Shown in pieces: positions 1 to 6,829 of a stretch of DNA of 8,238 nucleotides. The notes beneath the pieces were generated by a model. It was not told the DNA's origin, searched no databases, and worked only from the letters and a program-made list of their open reading frames with translations. Position 1 is the stretch's first letter; each line of letters opens with the position of its first letter. Origin of the DNA: Lachnospiraceae bacterium (GTDB lineage Bacteria; Bacillota; Clostridia; Lachnospirales; Lachnospiraceae); the NCBI GenBank assembly GCA_009774535.1, contig VSNY01000169.1:1-8238 (forward strand). Reading direction: 5' to 3'. The position numbers and the translations under genes were made by a program.

Positions 1-57
1 GATATGGAGGAAAGTAAAAAAGAAGAACATGAAAAAAGAGCGGAAATTCGGGCTTAA
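1..57 (+). CDS. possible C-terminal end of an upstream gene (partial)
   Basis: Reading from base 1 gives 18 codons, DMEESKKEEHEKRAEIRA, then a TAA stop at 55-57. The peptide is highly charged, like many bacterial C-terminal tails, and the start would lie outside the window. No domain can be recognised from so little sequence. A second frame from base 2 stays open to about 157 but has an unlikely composition. The call is tentative, and I see no clear terminator between this stop and the promoter at 186. Confidence 0.3.
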   Translation, partial: DMEESKKEEHEKRAEIRA

Positions 58-185
58 AGAGTTTCCGAGACCGCTCAGTGAGAGAAATGGAGGGGGATTT
101 TGTTGGCCTGCCGGACGATTGCATAGCCATCACTTTCGTTTGTCTGTTTTAAACTGATATCACAAAAGCGATTCTGACTTTTTTC

Positions 186-213
186 TTGAAATTACCATTA
201 TTTTATGTATAAT
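186..213 (+). promoter_or_regulatory. sigma-A promoter of the ABC-F gene
   Basis: A -35 box TTGAAA (186-191) is followed by a 16-bp AT-rich spacer and a perfect -10 box TATAAT (208-213). Transcription should begin near 220, giving a leader of about 50 nt before the ATG at 269. The leader is short and AT-rich and shows no leader-peptide ORF or attenuator hairpin of the kind seen before antibiotic-resistance ABC-F genes, which argues for constitutive expression. Confidence 0.75.
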
Positions 214-268
214 AATAAAAGCGGCCAGAAACTGTTACAATTTAAAATAAGAAAATGAGGATTCAAAT

Positions 269-1909
269 ATGATCAGTGCAAACAACGTTACCTTAAGAGT
301 AGGCAAAAAAGCATTATTTGAAGATGTCAACATCAAATTTACCGAGGGAAACTGCTACGGCCTGATCGGGGCCAACGGCGCTGGGAAATCTACCTTTTTA
401 AAGATTTTGTCCGGCGAGCTGGAGCCGACAAACGGCAGTGTTGCGGTCACACCGGGCCAGCGCCTGTCCTTTTTAAAGCAGGATCACTTCCAGTATGACG
501 AATTCACCGTTTTGGATACGGTAATTATGGGCAATCAGCGGCTCTTTGACATCTCAAAAGAAAAAGACGCGATTTACGCAAAAGAAGATTTTACAGACGA
601 GGACGGCATCCGGGCCAGCGAATTAGAGGCGGAATTTGCGGAAATGGACGGATGGAACGCAGAGAGCGACGCTGCCACTTTATTAAACGGCCTTGGCATT
701 CCTACTGAAGAACATGCCTCTACGATGCAAAACCTCCAAGGTTCCTTAAAAGTCAAAGTGCTGCTGGCACAGGCGCTGTTCGGCAATCCGGATATCCTGC
801 TGCTGGACGAACCGACGAACCATTTGGATCTGGACGCGATTGCCTGGCTGGAGGAATTTTTGATTAATTTTGAAAATACCGTGATTGTCGTATCGCATGA
901 CCGTTATTTCCTGAACAAAGTCTGCACGCATACGGCGGATATCGATTATGGCAAAATCCAGCTCTATGCCGGCAACTATGATTTCTGGTATGAGTCCAGC
1001 CAGCTTCTGATCCGTCAGATGAAAGAAGCAAATAAGAAAAAAGAAGAAAAAATTAAGGAGCTGCAGGAATTTATTTCACGATTCTCTGCGAATGCTTCCA
1101 AATCCAAACAGGCGACTTCCAGAAAACGCGCGCTGGAAAAAATCCAGTTAGACGAAATTAAGCCTTCCAGCCGGAAGTATCCTTATATTGATTTTCGTCC
1201 AAACCGTGAGATTGGGAACGAAGTGCTGATGGTAGAAGACATCAGCAAAACGATTGACGGTGAAAAGGCGCTGGATCACGTATCGTTCGTAATGGGACAT
1301 GATGATAAAATCGCGTTCGTCGGCAGCAATGAACTGGCAAAATCTACGTTATTTAAGATTCTGGCAGGCGAAATGGAGCCGGATGAAGGCAATTATAAAT
1401 GGGGCGTTACCACAAGCCAGTCTTATTTTCCAAAAGATAATACTGAAATCTTTGACACCGATCTGTCCATTACGGAATGGCTGACACAGTTTTCTGAAAT
1501 TAAGGATGCTACTTATGTACGTGGATTCCTTGGCCGGATGCTGTTTGCCGGGGAAGACGGCGTGAAGAAAATGAAAGTCTTATCCGGAGGAGAAAAAGTG
1601 CGTGTGCTGCTTTCCCGTATGATGATCGAAGGATCAAATGTGCTGATTTTTGACGAACCGACGGATCACCTGGATATGGAGGCGATTACGGCGCTTAATA
1701 ACGGAATGATCAAATTCCCAGGCACGATCCTGTTTGCCTGTCGTGACCACCAGGTCGTGCAGACAACGGCGAACCGGATTATTGAGTTTATGCCGGACGG
1801 ATCGATTGTGGATAAAGTTACAACTTATGATGAGTATCTGGAAAGTGATGAAATGGCAAGGAAACGGCAGGTTTATTCAATGTCAGAAAGTGATGCCGCA
1901 GATAATTAA
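269..1909 (+). CDS. ABC-F family ATPase, YbiT/YkpA-like ribosome-associated protein
   Basis: A soluble protein of 546 aa with two ABC ATPase domains and no membrane segments, typical of ABC-F proteins that act at the ribosomal E site as translation factors. NBD1 has Walker A GANGAGKST (34-42), Walker B ILLLDEPTNHLD (176-187) and H-loop SHD (209-211). Its signature is degenerate: LQGSLKVKVLL replaces LSGGE (about 156-166), a known trait of the YbiT/YkpA branch. The charged inter-domain linker is about 242-305. NBD2 has Walker A GSNELAKST (352-360, Ala before the Lys), a canonical signature LSGGEKVRVLL (438-448), Walker B VLIFDEPTDHLD (458-469), and CRD (491-493) where SHD is expected. The protein starts MISANNVTL, as family members do, and GAGG sits 8 nt before the ATG. 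Length matches the family (about 530-545 aa). A housekeeping role is more likely than drug resistance, but this is inference. Confidence 0.93.
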   Translation: MISANNVTLRVGKKALFEDVNIKFTEGNCYGLIGANGAGKSTFLKILSGELEPTNGSVAVTPGQRLSFLKQDHFQYDEFTVLDTVIMGNQRLFDISKEKDAIYAKEDFTDEDGIRASELEAEFAEMDGWNAESDAATLLNGLGIPTEEHASTMQNLQGSLKVKVLLAQALFGNPDILLLDEPTNHLDLDAIAWLEEFLINFENTVIVVSHDRYFLNKVCTHTADIDYGKIQLYAGNYDFWYESSQLLIRQMKEANKKKEEKIKELQEFISRFSANASKSKQATSRKRALEKIQLDEIKPSSRKYPYIDFRPNREIGNEVLMVEDISKTIDGEKALDHVSFVMGHDDKIAFVGSNELAKSTLFKILAGEMEPDEGNYKWGVTTSQSYFPKDNTEIFDTDLSITEWLTQFSEIKDATYVRGFLGRMLFAGEDGVKKMKVLSGGEKVRVLLSRMMIEGSNVLIFDEPTDHLDMEAITALNNGMIKFPGTILFACRDHQVVQTTANRIIEFMPDGSIVDKVTTYDEYLESDEMARKRQVYSMSESDAADN

Positions 1910-1953
1910 ACAGATCTTTCGCAGCCGTTCAGATCAACCATGGAAGGACTCCA

Positions 1954-2009
1954 CGGGCAGCGGGCCGGAGCCTGCCCGCAGAGCGTGCACGCAACCACAC
2001 ACTCTGCGG
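1954..2009. repeat. two overlapping GC-rich hairpins between convergent genes
   Basis: Stem A is CGGGCAG (1954-1960) with CTGCCCG (1972-1978) and an 11-nt loop. Stem B is CCGCAGAG (1976-1983) with CTCTGCGG (2002-2009), with a possible inner GTG/CAC (1985-1987 with 1998-2000). The arms share 1976-1978, so the two full stems cannot form together. They lie between the ABC-F stop (1909) and the ATPase stop (2018). Neither side carries a U-tract, so these are not textbook intrinsic terminators, but a weak bidirectional transcription-end or 3'-end protecting function is plausible. Confidence 0.5.
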
Positions 2010-2017
2010 CGCCTTCC

Positions 2018-3931
2018 TTAATCCAGGCTGAATTTTGCCTGCAGTGTCCGCATGGAATTTAAAATCGCAAGTACTGATACCCCTACATCCGCAAATACCG
2101 CCTCCCACATATTCGCCGCGCCAAAAGCGCCCAGCGCCAGCACCAGCGCTTTCACGCCTAACGCAAATATAATATTCTGCTTTACAATCCGCATCGTCTT
2201 TCGGGAGATCCGCACAATCGCGGCGATCTTACGAATATCATCATCCATCAGTACGAGATCTGCAGCTTCAATCGCTGCATCCGAACCCATACTGCCCATC
2301 GCAATACCTAGATCCGCTCTTGTCAGCACCGGAGCGTCGTTAATACCGTCGCCGACAAAAGCAAGACGTTCTTTCGGCGGCTGATGCTGCAGCAGGTTTT
2401 CTACGCAGGTTACCTTGTCTGCCGGAAGCAGTTCTGCATGGATTTCATCAATGTCCAATTCCCTGGCTGTATACGCCGCGGCTTTTTCGCGGTCTCCGGT
2501 AAGCATCACGCTCTTTTTCACGCCAAGCCGCTTCATAGCTGCCAGCGCTTCTTTTGCGCCGTCTTTGACCGTATCTGATATCACAATGCTGCCAAGGAAT
2601 ATTCCCTGTTCTGCTATATAAACTACCGTTCCCGCCTGGCCGCATGGATCAAATGCAATGTGTTCTGCCTGCATGAGTTTTTCATTGCCAAGCAATACTT
2701 CCTTACCGTCCACCTGTACGCGCACCCCATGCCCGGCGATTTCTTCGGCGCCGTCTACACGATCCAGTTCCAGCGGCCTGCCATAAGCTTCCTTAAGCGA
2801 AGACGCGATCGGATGGTTGGAATATCCTTCTGCCAGTGCAGCAATTTCCAGCAGCCTTTCTTTTGACGGATCTGTTTTGGAACAACCAGGGTCTGCCTGA
2901 GATACCCGGCCAGGCAAAATATCTGTAACTTTAAATTCTCCTTTGGTCAACGTTCCTGTTTTGTCGAATACGATCGTGGTCATTTCAGATACGGCTTCCA
3001 GATAATTGCTCCCTTTTACAAGCACTCCGATTTTGGACGCCGCGCCGATGCCGCCAAAAAATCCGAGCGGAACGGATATTACAAGGGCGCATGGACAGGA
3101 AATCACAAGAAAGATACAGGCTCTTTGCACCCATTCCGCCCATCCGCCTCCTGCGAAAAGCGGCGGAATAACTGCCAGCGCGGCCGCCGCGATCGTAACG
3201 ATCGGCGTATAATATCTGGCAAAGCGCGTAATAAAGTTTTCCACATTTGCTTTTTTGCTGGAAGCGTTTTCCACAAGTTCCAAAATTTTAGCCACTGTGG
3301 AGTCGTCAAATTCTTTGGTTACCCGTACCCTTAACGTACCGCTGCCATTGACGCAGCCGCTGATCACTTCATCTCCCAACGACGCCCTGCGCGGGACGGA
3401 TTCTCCGGTCAGCGCCGCCGTATCGATCAGCGATTCCCCTTCGGTCACAATACCGTCCAGAGGAATCCGCTCGCCTGGCTTGATAATAATCATACTGCCG
3501 ACTTCTACATTATCCGGGTCGACCTGCACAAGCTGTCCGTCCTGCTCCATATTTGCATATTCCGGACAGATGTCCATCAGATCCGCGATGGACTGGCGGG
3601 ATTTGCCGACCGCATAGCTTTGAAACAGTTCACCGACCTGATAAAACAGCATGACCGCAACCGCTTCCGCATATTCCTGTACCGCAAAAGCGCCGAATGT
3701 AGCAAGCATCATCAGGAAATTTTCATCAAATACCTGCCCATGGCTGATATTGCGGCATGCTTTTAAGATAATATCATAGCCGATTACCAGATACGGAACC
3801 GCATAGATCGCAAACAAACCTGCAGCCGGAATTGTTTCCAGCATTTCAGCATGTTCCGCAGCAAGCAGCGCGGCAAACAGGAAAAATGCCAGGATAATGC
3901 GCGAAAGCATTGTTTTTTGTTTTTTTGTCAT
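2018..3931 (-). CDS. cadA: P1B-2 type Zn2+/Cd2+/Pb2+ exporting P-type ATPase (CadA/ZntA family)
   Basis: A membrane efflux pump that uses ATP to expel soft divalent metals. It has 637 aa. Motifs in order: actuator TGES (175-178), metal-site CPC in the membrane (279-281, SCPCALVIS), phosphorylation loop DKTGTLT with Asp323, the HP motif (373-374, SNHPIA) in the nucleotide domain, and hinge GDGINDAP (527-534). Lys594 in the NIIFALGVK helix and Asp615 in FADVGVSV match the residues that mark the Zn/Cd/Pb (P1B-2) class. There is no N-terminal HMA domain: the protein starts MTKKQKTMLSRIILAFF directly with a membrane helix. That domain is encoded separately just upstream. AGGAG (3938-3942) lies 6 nt before the ATG, and the HMA gene stops only 12 nt upstream, so the two are probably translationally coupled. 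Metal choice among Zn, Cd and Pb is inferred from the class and from the CadC-like regulator. Confidence 0.94.
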   Translation of the reverse strand: MTKKQKTMLSRIILAFFLFAALLAAEHAEMLETIPAAGLFAIYAVPYLVIGYDIILKACRNISHGQVFDENFLMMLATFGAFAVQEYAEAVAVMLFYQVGELFQSYAVGKSRQSIADLMDICPEYANMEQDGQLVQVDPDNVEVGSMIIIKPGERIPLDGIVTEGESLIDTAALTGESVPRRASLGDEVISGCVNGSGTLRVRVTKEFDDSTVAKILELVENASSKKANVENFITRFARYYTPIVTIAAAALAVIPPLFAGGGWAEWVQRACIFLVISCPCALVISVPLGFFGGIGAASKIGVLVKGSNYLEAVSEMTTIVFDKTGTLTKGEFKVTDILPGRVSQADPGCSKTDPSKERLLEIAALAEGYSNHPIASSLKEAYGRPLELDRVDGAEEIAGHGVRVQVDGKEVLLGNEKLMQAEHIAFDPCGQAGTVVYIAEQGIFLGSIVISDTVKDGAKEALAAMKRLGVKKSVMLTGDREKAAAYTARELDIDEIHAELLPADKVTCVENLLQHQPPKERLAFVGDGINDAPVLTRADLGIAMGSMGSDAAIEAADLVLMDDDIRKIAAIVRISRKTMRIVKQNIIFALGVKALVLALGAFGAANMWEAVFADVGVSVLAILNSMRTLQAKFSLD

Positions 3932-3943
3932 CGTTTGCTCCTG

Positions 3944-4162
3944 TTACATCAAAATTTTCGTATCTGGTTCTACTTTGGCGCACACTTGCACCACTTTTTT
4001 CATAATCTCGTCGAACTGTGCGTCATCTGCGTCGATGGTCAGCTTCTGTGTCATAAAACTGACTGTCGCATCGTTGACTCCGGGCAGCTTTTTAATGGCT
4101 TCTTCCATTTTTGCGGCACAGTTTGCACAGTCTAAATCTTGTAATTTAAATTTCTTTTTCAT
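3944..4162 (-). CDS. stand-alone HMA heavy-metal-binding protein
   Basis: A 72-aa cytoplasmic protein with a single heavy-metal-associated fold. The metal loop is LDCANCAAKMEEAI, with Cys12 and Cys15 as ligands. Asp11 beside the first Cys is the pattern seen in Zn/Cd-type (ZntA/CadA) HMA domains rather than in copper chaperones. The C-terminal VCAKVEPD stretch resembles the end of a CadA N-terminal domain. It therefore looks like the detached N-terminal domain of the ATPase encoded 12 nt downstream and could pass metal to it or act as its regulatory domain. The start has AAAGGAAG (4171-4178) 8 nt upstream. The gene has its own stop and SD, and the downstream ATPase has its own SD, so this is an organised split and not a frameshift. 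Confidence 0.88.
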   Translation of the reverse strand: MKKKFKLQDLDCANCAAKMEEAIKKLPGVNDATVSFMTQKLTIDADDAQFDEIMKKVVQVCAKVEPDTKILM

Positions 4163-4182
4163 AATTTTTTCTTCCTTTCTTA

Positions 4183-4262
4183 TCCTTAATTTCTAAATTC
4201 CTCAACTTCTTGATTCCTTAACTGATTAATACCTTAATTTCTCAATTCCTTAATTTGAATCT
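4183..4262 (-). repeat. five tandem 16-bp repeats in the cad operon leader before the HMA gene
   Basis: Units at 4183-4198, 4199-4214, 4215-4230, 4231-4246 and 4247-4262 follow each other without gaps. The plus-strand consensus is TCCTTAATTTCTNAAT. Units 1 and 4 differ at 2 of 16 positions, units 2 and 3 each differ from the consensus at 3, and unit 5 matches only over its first 10. On the mRNA each unit carries an AAGGA-, GAGGA- or AAGGT-like core every 16 nt, ahead of the true SD at 4171-4178. The array has no ATG on the transcript. Function is unknown. Confidence 0.85.
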
Positions 4263-4304
4263 CTATTTTGTATTGATTTTATTTGCTGCTGCGGATCTCA
4301 CAGA

Positions 4305-4664
4305 TCACTCTTCGATATGCTCCCGGCCCTGGTCAATCATCGTCCTGACATGGCTGTCCGCCAGGGAATAAAAAACAGATTTCCCTTCCCTGCGGCTTTT
4401 GACAAGCCTGGAATTTTTTAAAATCCGCAGCTGGTGGGAAATAGCCGACTGTGTCATATGCAGCGCTTCAGCAAGATCACAGACGCAGACTTCCGCTTCA
4501 AACAGCACAAACAAAATTCGTATCCTCGTAGAATCGCCAAATACTTTAAACAGTTCCGCAAGGTCATACAATTCCTCTTCCGGCGGCATGCGTCTGTTTA
4601 CCAGCTCTAGCAAATCTTCATGTATTTCCATTGTTTCACAGCATTCTGGTTCTTTTTCCTGCAA
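4305..4664 (-). CDS. cadC: ArsR/SmtB family metal-responsive repressor, CadC-like
   Basis: A winged-helix repressor of 119 aa that should bind the operator at its own promoter and release it when Cd, Pb or Zn binds. The DNA-recognition helix region is DLAEALHMTQSAISHQLRILKNS (about 63-85), and the wing is SRREGKSVFYSL. The alpha3N (CadC-type) metal site is visible as C60-V-C62 (EVCVCD) with N-terminal Cys8 and Cys9. The alpha5 (SmtB/CzrA-type) site is also complete: Asp103, His105, His116 and Glu119, with Glu119 the last residue. The start is TTG (4664), chosen because a perfect AAGGAGG lies 9 nt upstream and no in-frame ATG precedes it. The first ATG, codon 12, would drop Cys8 and Cys9. It is first in an operon with the HMA protein and the ATPase. 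Confidence 0.92.
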   Translation of the reverse strand: MQEKEPECCETMEIHEDLLELVNRRMPPEEELYDLAELFKVFGDSTRIRILFVLFEAEVCVCDLAEALHMTQSAISHQLRILKNSRLVKSRREGKSVFYSLADSHVRTMIDQGREHIEE

Positions 4665-4673
4665 GGAAGCCTT

Positions 4674-4680
4674 CCTCCTT
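4674..4680 (-). promoter_or_regulatory. ribosome binding site that fixes the TTG start of the repressor
   Basis: The transcript strand reads AAGGAGG here, a full match to the anti-Shine-Dalgarno, ending 9 nt before TTG at 4664-4662. The ATG at 4687-4685 is out of frame and upstream of this site, so TTG is the best start. Confidence 0.8.
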
Positions 4681-4690
4681 CCGTCATATT

Positions 4691-4716
4691 AATATATGAG
4701 CATTTGTTCATATGAA
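4691..4716. promoter_or_regulatory. 12-2-12 ArsR/CadC operator
   Basis: The inverted repeat AATATATGAGCA-TT-TGTTCATATGAA has inner arms ATATGAGCA (4694-4702) and TGTTCATAT (4705-4713) that differ at one position. The TGA-N-CA-TT-TG-N-TCA core and 12-2-12 geometry match known operators of the SmtB/CzrA/CadC family. It spans the predicted transcription start (about 4713), so a bound repressor would block the promoter. A weaker partial palindrome continues to about 4725. Confidence 0.8.
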
Positions 4717-4719
4717 TAT

Positions 4720-4748
4720 ATCATACACTCTTATTTGCAAAATGTCAA
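4720..4748 (-). promoter_or_regulatory. sigma-A promoter of the cad operon
   Basis: On the minus strand, a perfect -35 TTGACA (4748-4743) is followed by a 17-bp spacer and -10 TATGAT (4725-4720). Spacing is ideal, so the promoter should be strong when not repressed. The start point falls within the operator at 4691-4716. Confidence 0.8.
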
Positions 4749-4768
4749 GCAAAACTTTTACAGACAGA

Positions 4769-4801
4769 CAAACAGGCAGAAGCTTTTGCTCTGCCCGTTT
4801 G
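4769..4801 (-). terminator. hairpin terminator candidate after the hydrogenase-MCP gene
   Basis: Arms CAAACAGGCAGAAGC (4769-4783) and GCTCTGCCCGTTTG (4788-4801) form a stem with a TTTT loop on the plus strand, one bulged A and one A-C mismatch. It lies about 47 nt beyond the stop at 4848. The minus-strand tail is TCTGTCTGT, only partly U-rich, so efficiency is uncertain. It separates the 651-aa gene from the cad promoter, whose -35 is only about 20 nt further on. Confidence 0.5.
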
Positions 4802-4816
4802 TTTCTCAATCTTATG

Positions 4817-4844
4817 ATCCTGATCTATTGGTCCTGATCTATCG
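4817..4844. repeat. 14-bp tandem duplication after the hydrogenase-MCP stop
   Basis: ATCCTGATCTATTG (4817-4830) is followed directly by GTCCTGATCTATCG (4831-4844), 12 of 14 identical. It lies between the stop codon at 4848 and the terminator hairpin and appears to be a slippage duplication. No function is proposed. Confidence 0.6.
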
Positions 4845-4847
4845 TAA

Positions 4848-6803
4848 TTAGATTTTCTGAACCTCATTCTTTAAGTCATCTGCCATTACTTGTACGCTTG
4901 TAGTCTGCGCTGCAATTTCCTCTGAATTTGCTGCAATGGTAGCGATTCGGTCGCTCATATGGTTAATATTCTCAATCAGCTCTTTGATCGAATTCACACT
5001 TTCATCTACCACCGGAATGGTTTCCTCTGCCTGCTGGTTATCTTTTACAATCAGTGTCTTAATAGACGTGGATAATTTGCGGATCTCTTCGGCAACTACC
5101 GCAAAGCCCCGGCCCTGTTCGCCTGCCCGGGCCGCTTCAATCGACGCGTTCAATGACAGCAGGTTGGTCTTATTCGCAATACTGACAATGCTTTCACTTG
5201 TATTCTTATAGATATCAATAAAATTCAAAATGCTGGCCAGCGAATCTTCCAGCTGATAGCAAAAGCTGGAAATATCATGCAGCTTTCCTGCCAGATCGGT
5301 CGCTTCATTTGCGGACGCCTCATTCGCTTCATTTAATTCCGTCACCGCGTTAGACAGCGTTGTAAACTGCACTTTAATCGCATCGATCATCTGCAGCCTG
5401 CGCTCATGCTCAAGGCGCTGCTCTTCGTTTATCTTTTCCAATTTAAGGCTCTCATTTTCCGCCAGTTCTTTGATATAATGGATACAGTTTTCTTTTGCAT
5501 TCACACGATTATAAATCGCGTACGCCATATCTTTACACGTATTATAGCCGCATGCGCTGCAGTTGATATTCTGTTTTAACGGCGTATCTTTCAGCATACT
5601 CTCATAAATCTTTGCTAACTCAGCATCTGATGGTTCGTTCACTTTTATTTGTTTTGTCGTATCGTATTTACGGATAAAATCTGACAGATGCAGGTCTTTA
5701 AACGCTTCCATCAGGTTCTCCAGACGTTCTTTCGGCGTATTCTGCTGCAGCCACGGACTCTTGTTCGCCTTACGAAATCTGCCTTTTTTATGTACTTCCT
5801 TCGCATCCATATCCCGCATCCGGCTTAATGTCAGCAGCACATCATCCGTATTTTTCGCAGGATCTGTGGCAGTGCCGTAAATACATCCTTTGCTGCAGTT
5901 TAAAACATCAACCATCAATGGCAATTCTGCTTTCTGTTCCACCCGTTTGAGATATTCTTCCAGATAGCGGTACGCTTCCAGTTCACCTTCTACCTGCCGC
6001 ACGACCTGCGCTTTTCCAAGAAAATGCTCTACGTTTTCCCTAAGCCCTCCCGGCATCGGATACAGCGAACCAAGACCATATTCCAGCTCGTCGTTATACT
6101 CCGGGCTGTTCATATACGCTCTGCCGATCTTCTGCATCAGCTTTAAAAACGTTACATTATATTTGACATATCCATGATTGTTTTTATCGTTCATCTCCTG
6201 CTTTTTCGCAACGCAAGGGCTGATAAAAGCAAGATCATCCGCCAGTTTTAAATATTTCCTGATATAAATCGCCATACACATCATAGGGCTTTGCACCGGC
6301 ATCATCCTTGGAAGCAGTTTTGGAATATATTTTTCCACATAATCCACAACTACCGGACATGGCTGGCTGATACCGCCTATAAAATTATTTTCCGTAATAT
6401 ATTTCAGATAGCCCCAGGTTGTAATATCAGCGCCGAATGACACGCTGTAAATATGGTTTACACCTAATGATTTTAAATATCCAAGCACCCGCTTATAGTC
6501 CTTTGGATAATTTGCTAAAAATGCCGGAGCAACAATGACCGAAATCTTTTTCCCGCTTTTTAAATCCGCGAAAAATTTCTCTGTATCGTCATAATACACC
6601 CTCGCATCATGACCGCACGCATCCAGACACGCGCCGCATGCCACGCAGCTGTCACCGTTCACCCAGATTTTTCCATCCTGCGCAATATTTGATACCAACG
6701 TCGGGCAGACACGTACACATTTATTGCATCCCGTACAATTCTCATTCGTATAGATCAGCATATCCGCAGTATTGAGCAACTCATTCATGTCCTTCATTTC
6801 CAT
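4848..6803 (-). CDS. [FeFe]-hydrogenase-like iron-sulfur sensor fused to a methyl-accepting chemotaxis domain
   Basis: A 651-aa soluble fusion with no membrane segment. Residues 20-65 hold two ferredoxin 4Fe-4S motifs (Cys23/26/29/33 and Cys53/56/59/63). Residues about 85-340 are an [FeFe]-hydrogenase large-subunit-like domain: L1 is SQPCP (Cys149), L2 is SPCVAKK (Cys197, Lys200) and L3 is NCSKGC (Cys303, Cys307). The four cysteines that would hold the H-cluster cubane are kept, but the proton-relay Cys of the usual TSCCP is Pro148. Residues 415-440 form another 4Fe-4S domain (Cys415/418/423/440). A coiled coil (about 445-545) leads to an MCP hairpin tip, LNASIEAARAGEQGRGFAVV (551-570), and a return coil to 651. 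The tip should contact CheA/CheW. I infer a cytoplasmic redox or H2 sensor rather than an enzyme. AAGGAG (6808-6813) is only 4 nt before this ATG; Met3 (6797, 10 nt) is an alternative start. The gene appears monocistronic. Confidence 0.88.
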   Translation of the reverse strand: MEMKDMNELLNTADMLIYTNENCTGCNKCVRVCPTLVSNIAQDGKIWVNGDSCVACGACLDACGHDARVYYDDTEKFFADLKSGKKISVIVAPAFLANYPKDYKRVLGYLKSLGVNHIYSVSFGADITTWGYLKYITENNFIGGISQPCPVVVDYVEKYIPKLLPRMMPVQSPMMCMAIYIRKYLKLADDLAFISPCVAKKQEMNDKNNHGYVKYNVTFLKLMQKIGRAYMNSPEYNDELEYGLGSLYPMPGGLRENVEHFLGKAQVVRQVEGELEAYRYLEEYLKRVEQKAELPLMVDVLNCSKGCIYGTATDPAKNTDDVLLTLSRMRDMDAKEVHKKGRFRKANKSPWLQQNTPKERLENLMEAFKDLHLSDFIRKYDTTKQIKVNEPSDAELAKIYESMLKDTPLKQNINCSACGYNTCKDMAYAIYNRVNAKENCIHYIKELAENESLKLEKINEEQRLEHERRLQMIDAIKVQFTTLSNAVTELNEANEASANEATDLAGKLHDISSFCYQLEDSLASILNFIDIYKNTSESIVSIANKTNLLSLNASIEAARAGEQGRGFAVVAEEIRKLSTSIKTLIVKDNQQAEETIPVVDESVNSIKELIENINHMSDRIATIAANSEEIAAQTTSVQVMADDLKNEVQKI

Positions 6804-6829
6804 ATTTCTCCTTCTGCAATTTTTTCACA

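Noticed and set aside
29..157. Small ORF MKKERKFGLKEF... ahead of the ABC-F gene as a leader peptide
   Set aside because: It lies upstream of the promoter at 186-213, has no good SD and has a composition unlike a real protein.
1954..2009. Intrinsic terminator for the ABC-F or ATPase gene
   Set aside because: Stems are good, but no T-run follows on either strand, so it is listed as hairpins and not as a terminator.
3006..3617. Long open frames opposite the ATPase gene
   Set aside because: They are antisense shadows of a well-supported coding frame, with low-complexity Ser/Pro-rich translations and no SD.
2018..4162. Frameshift splitting one CadA protein into HMA and pump
   Set aside because: The HMA frame has its own SD and stop, and the pump has its own SD and a natural N-terminus. 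This is a genuine gene split.
4183..4262. CRISPR array
   Set aside because: Units are 16 bp, contiguous and degenerate with no spacers, and no cas genes are nearby.
4685..4687. ATG upstream of the repressor as its start
   Set aside because: It is out of frame with the repressor and lies upstream of the perfect SD; TTG at 4664 fits frame and spacing.
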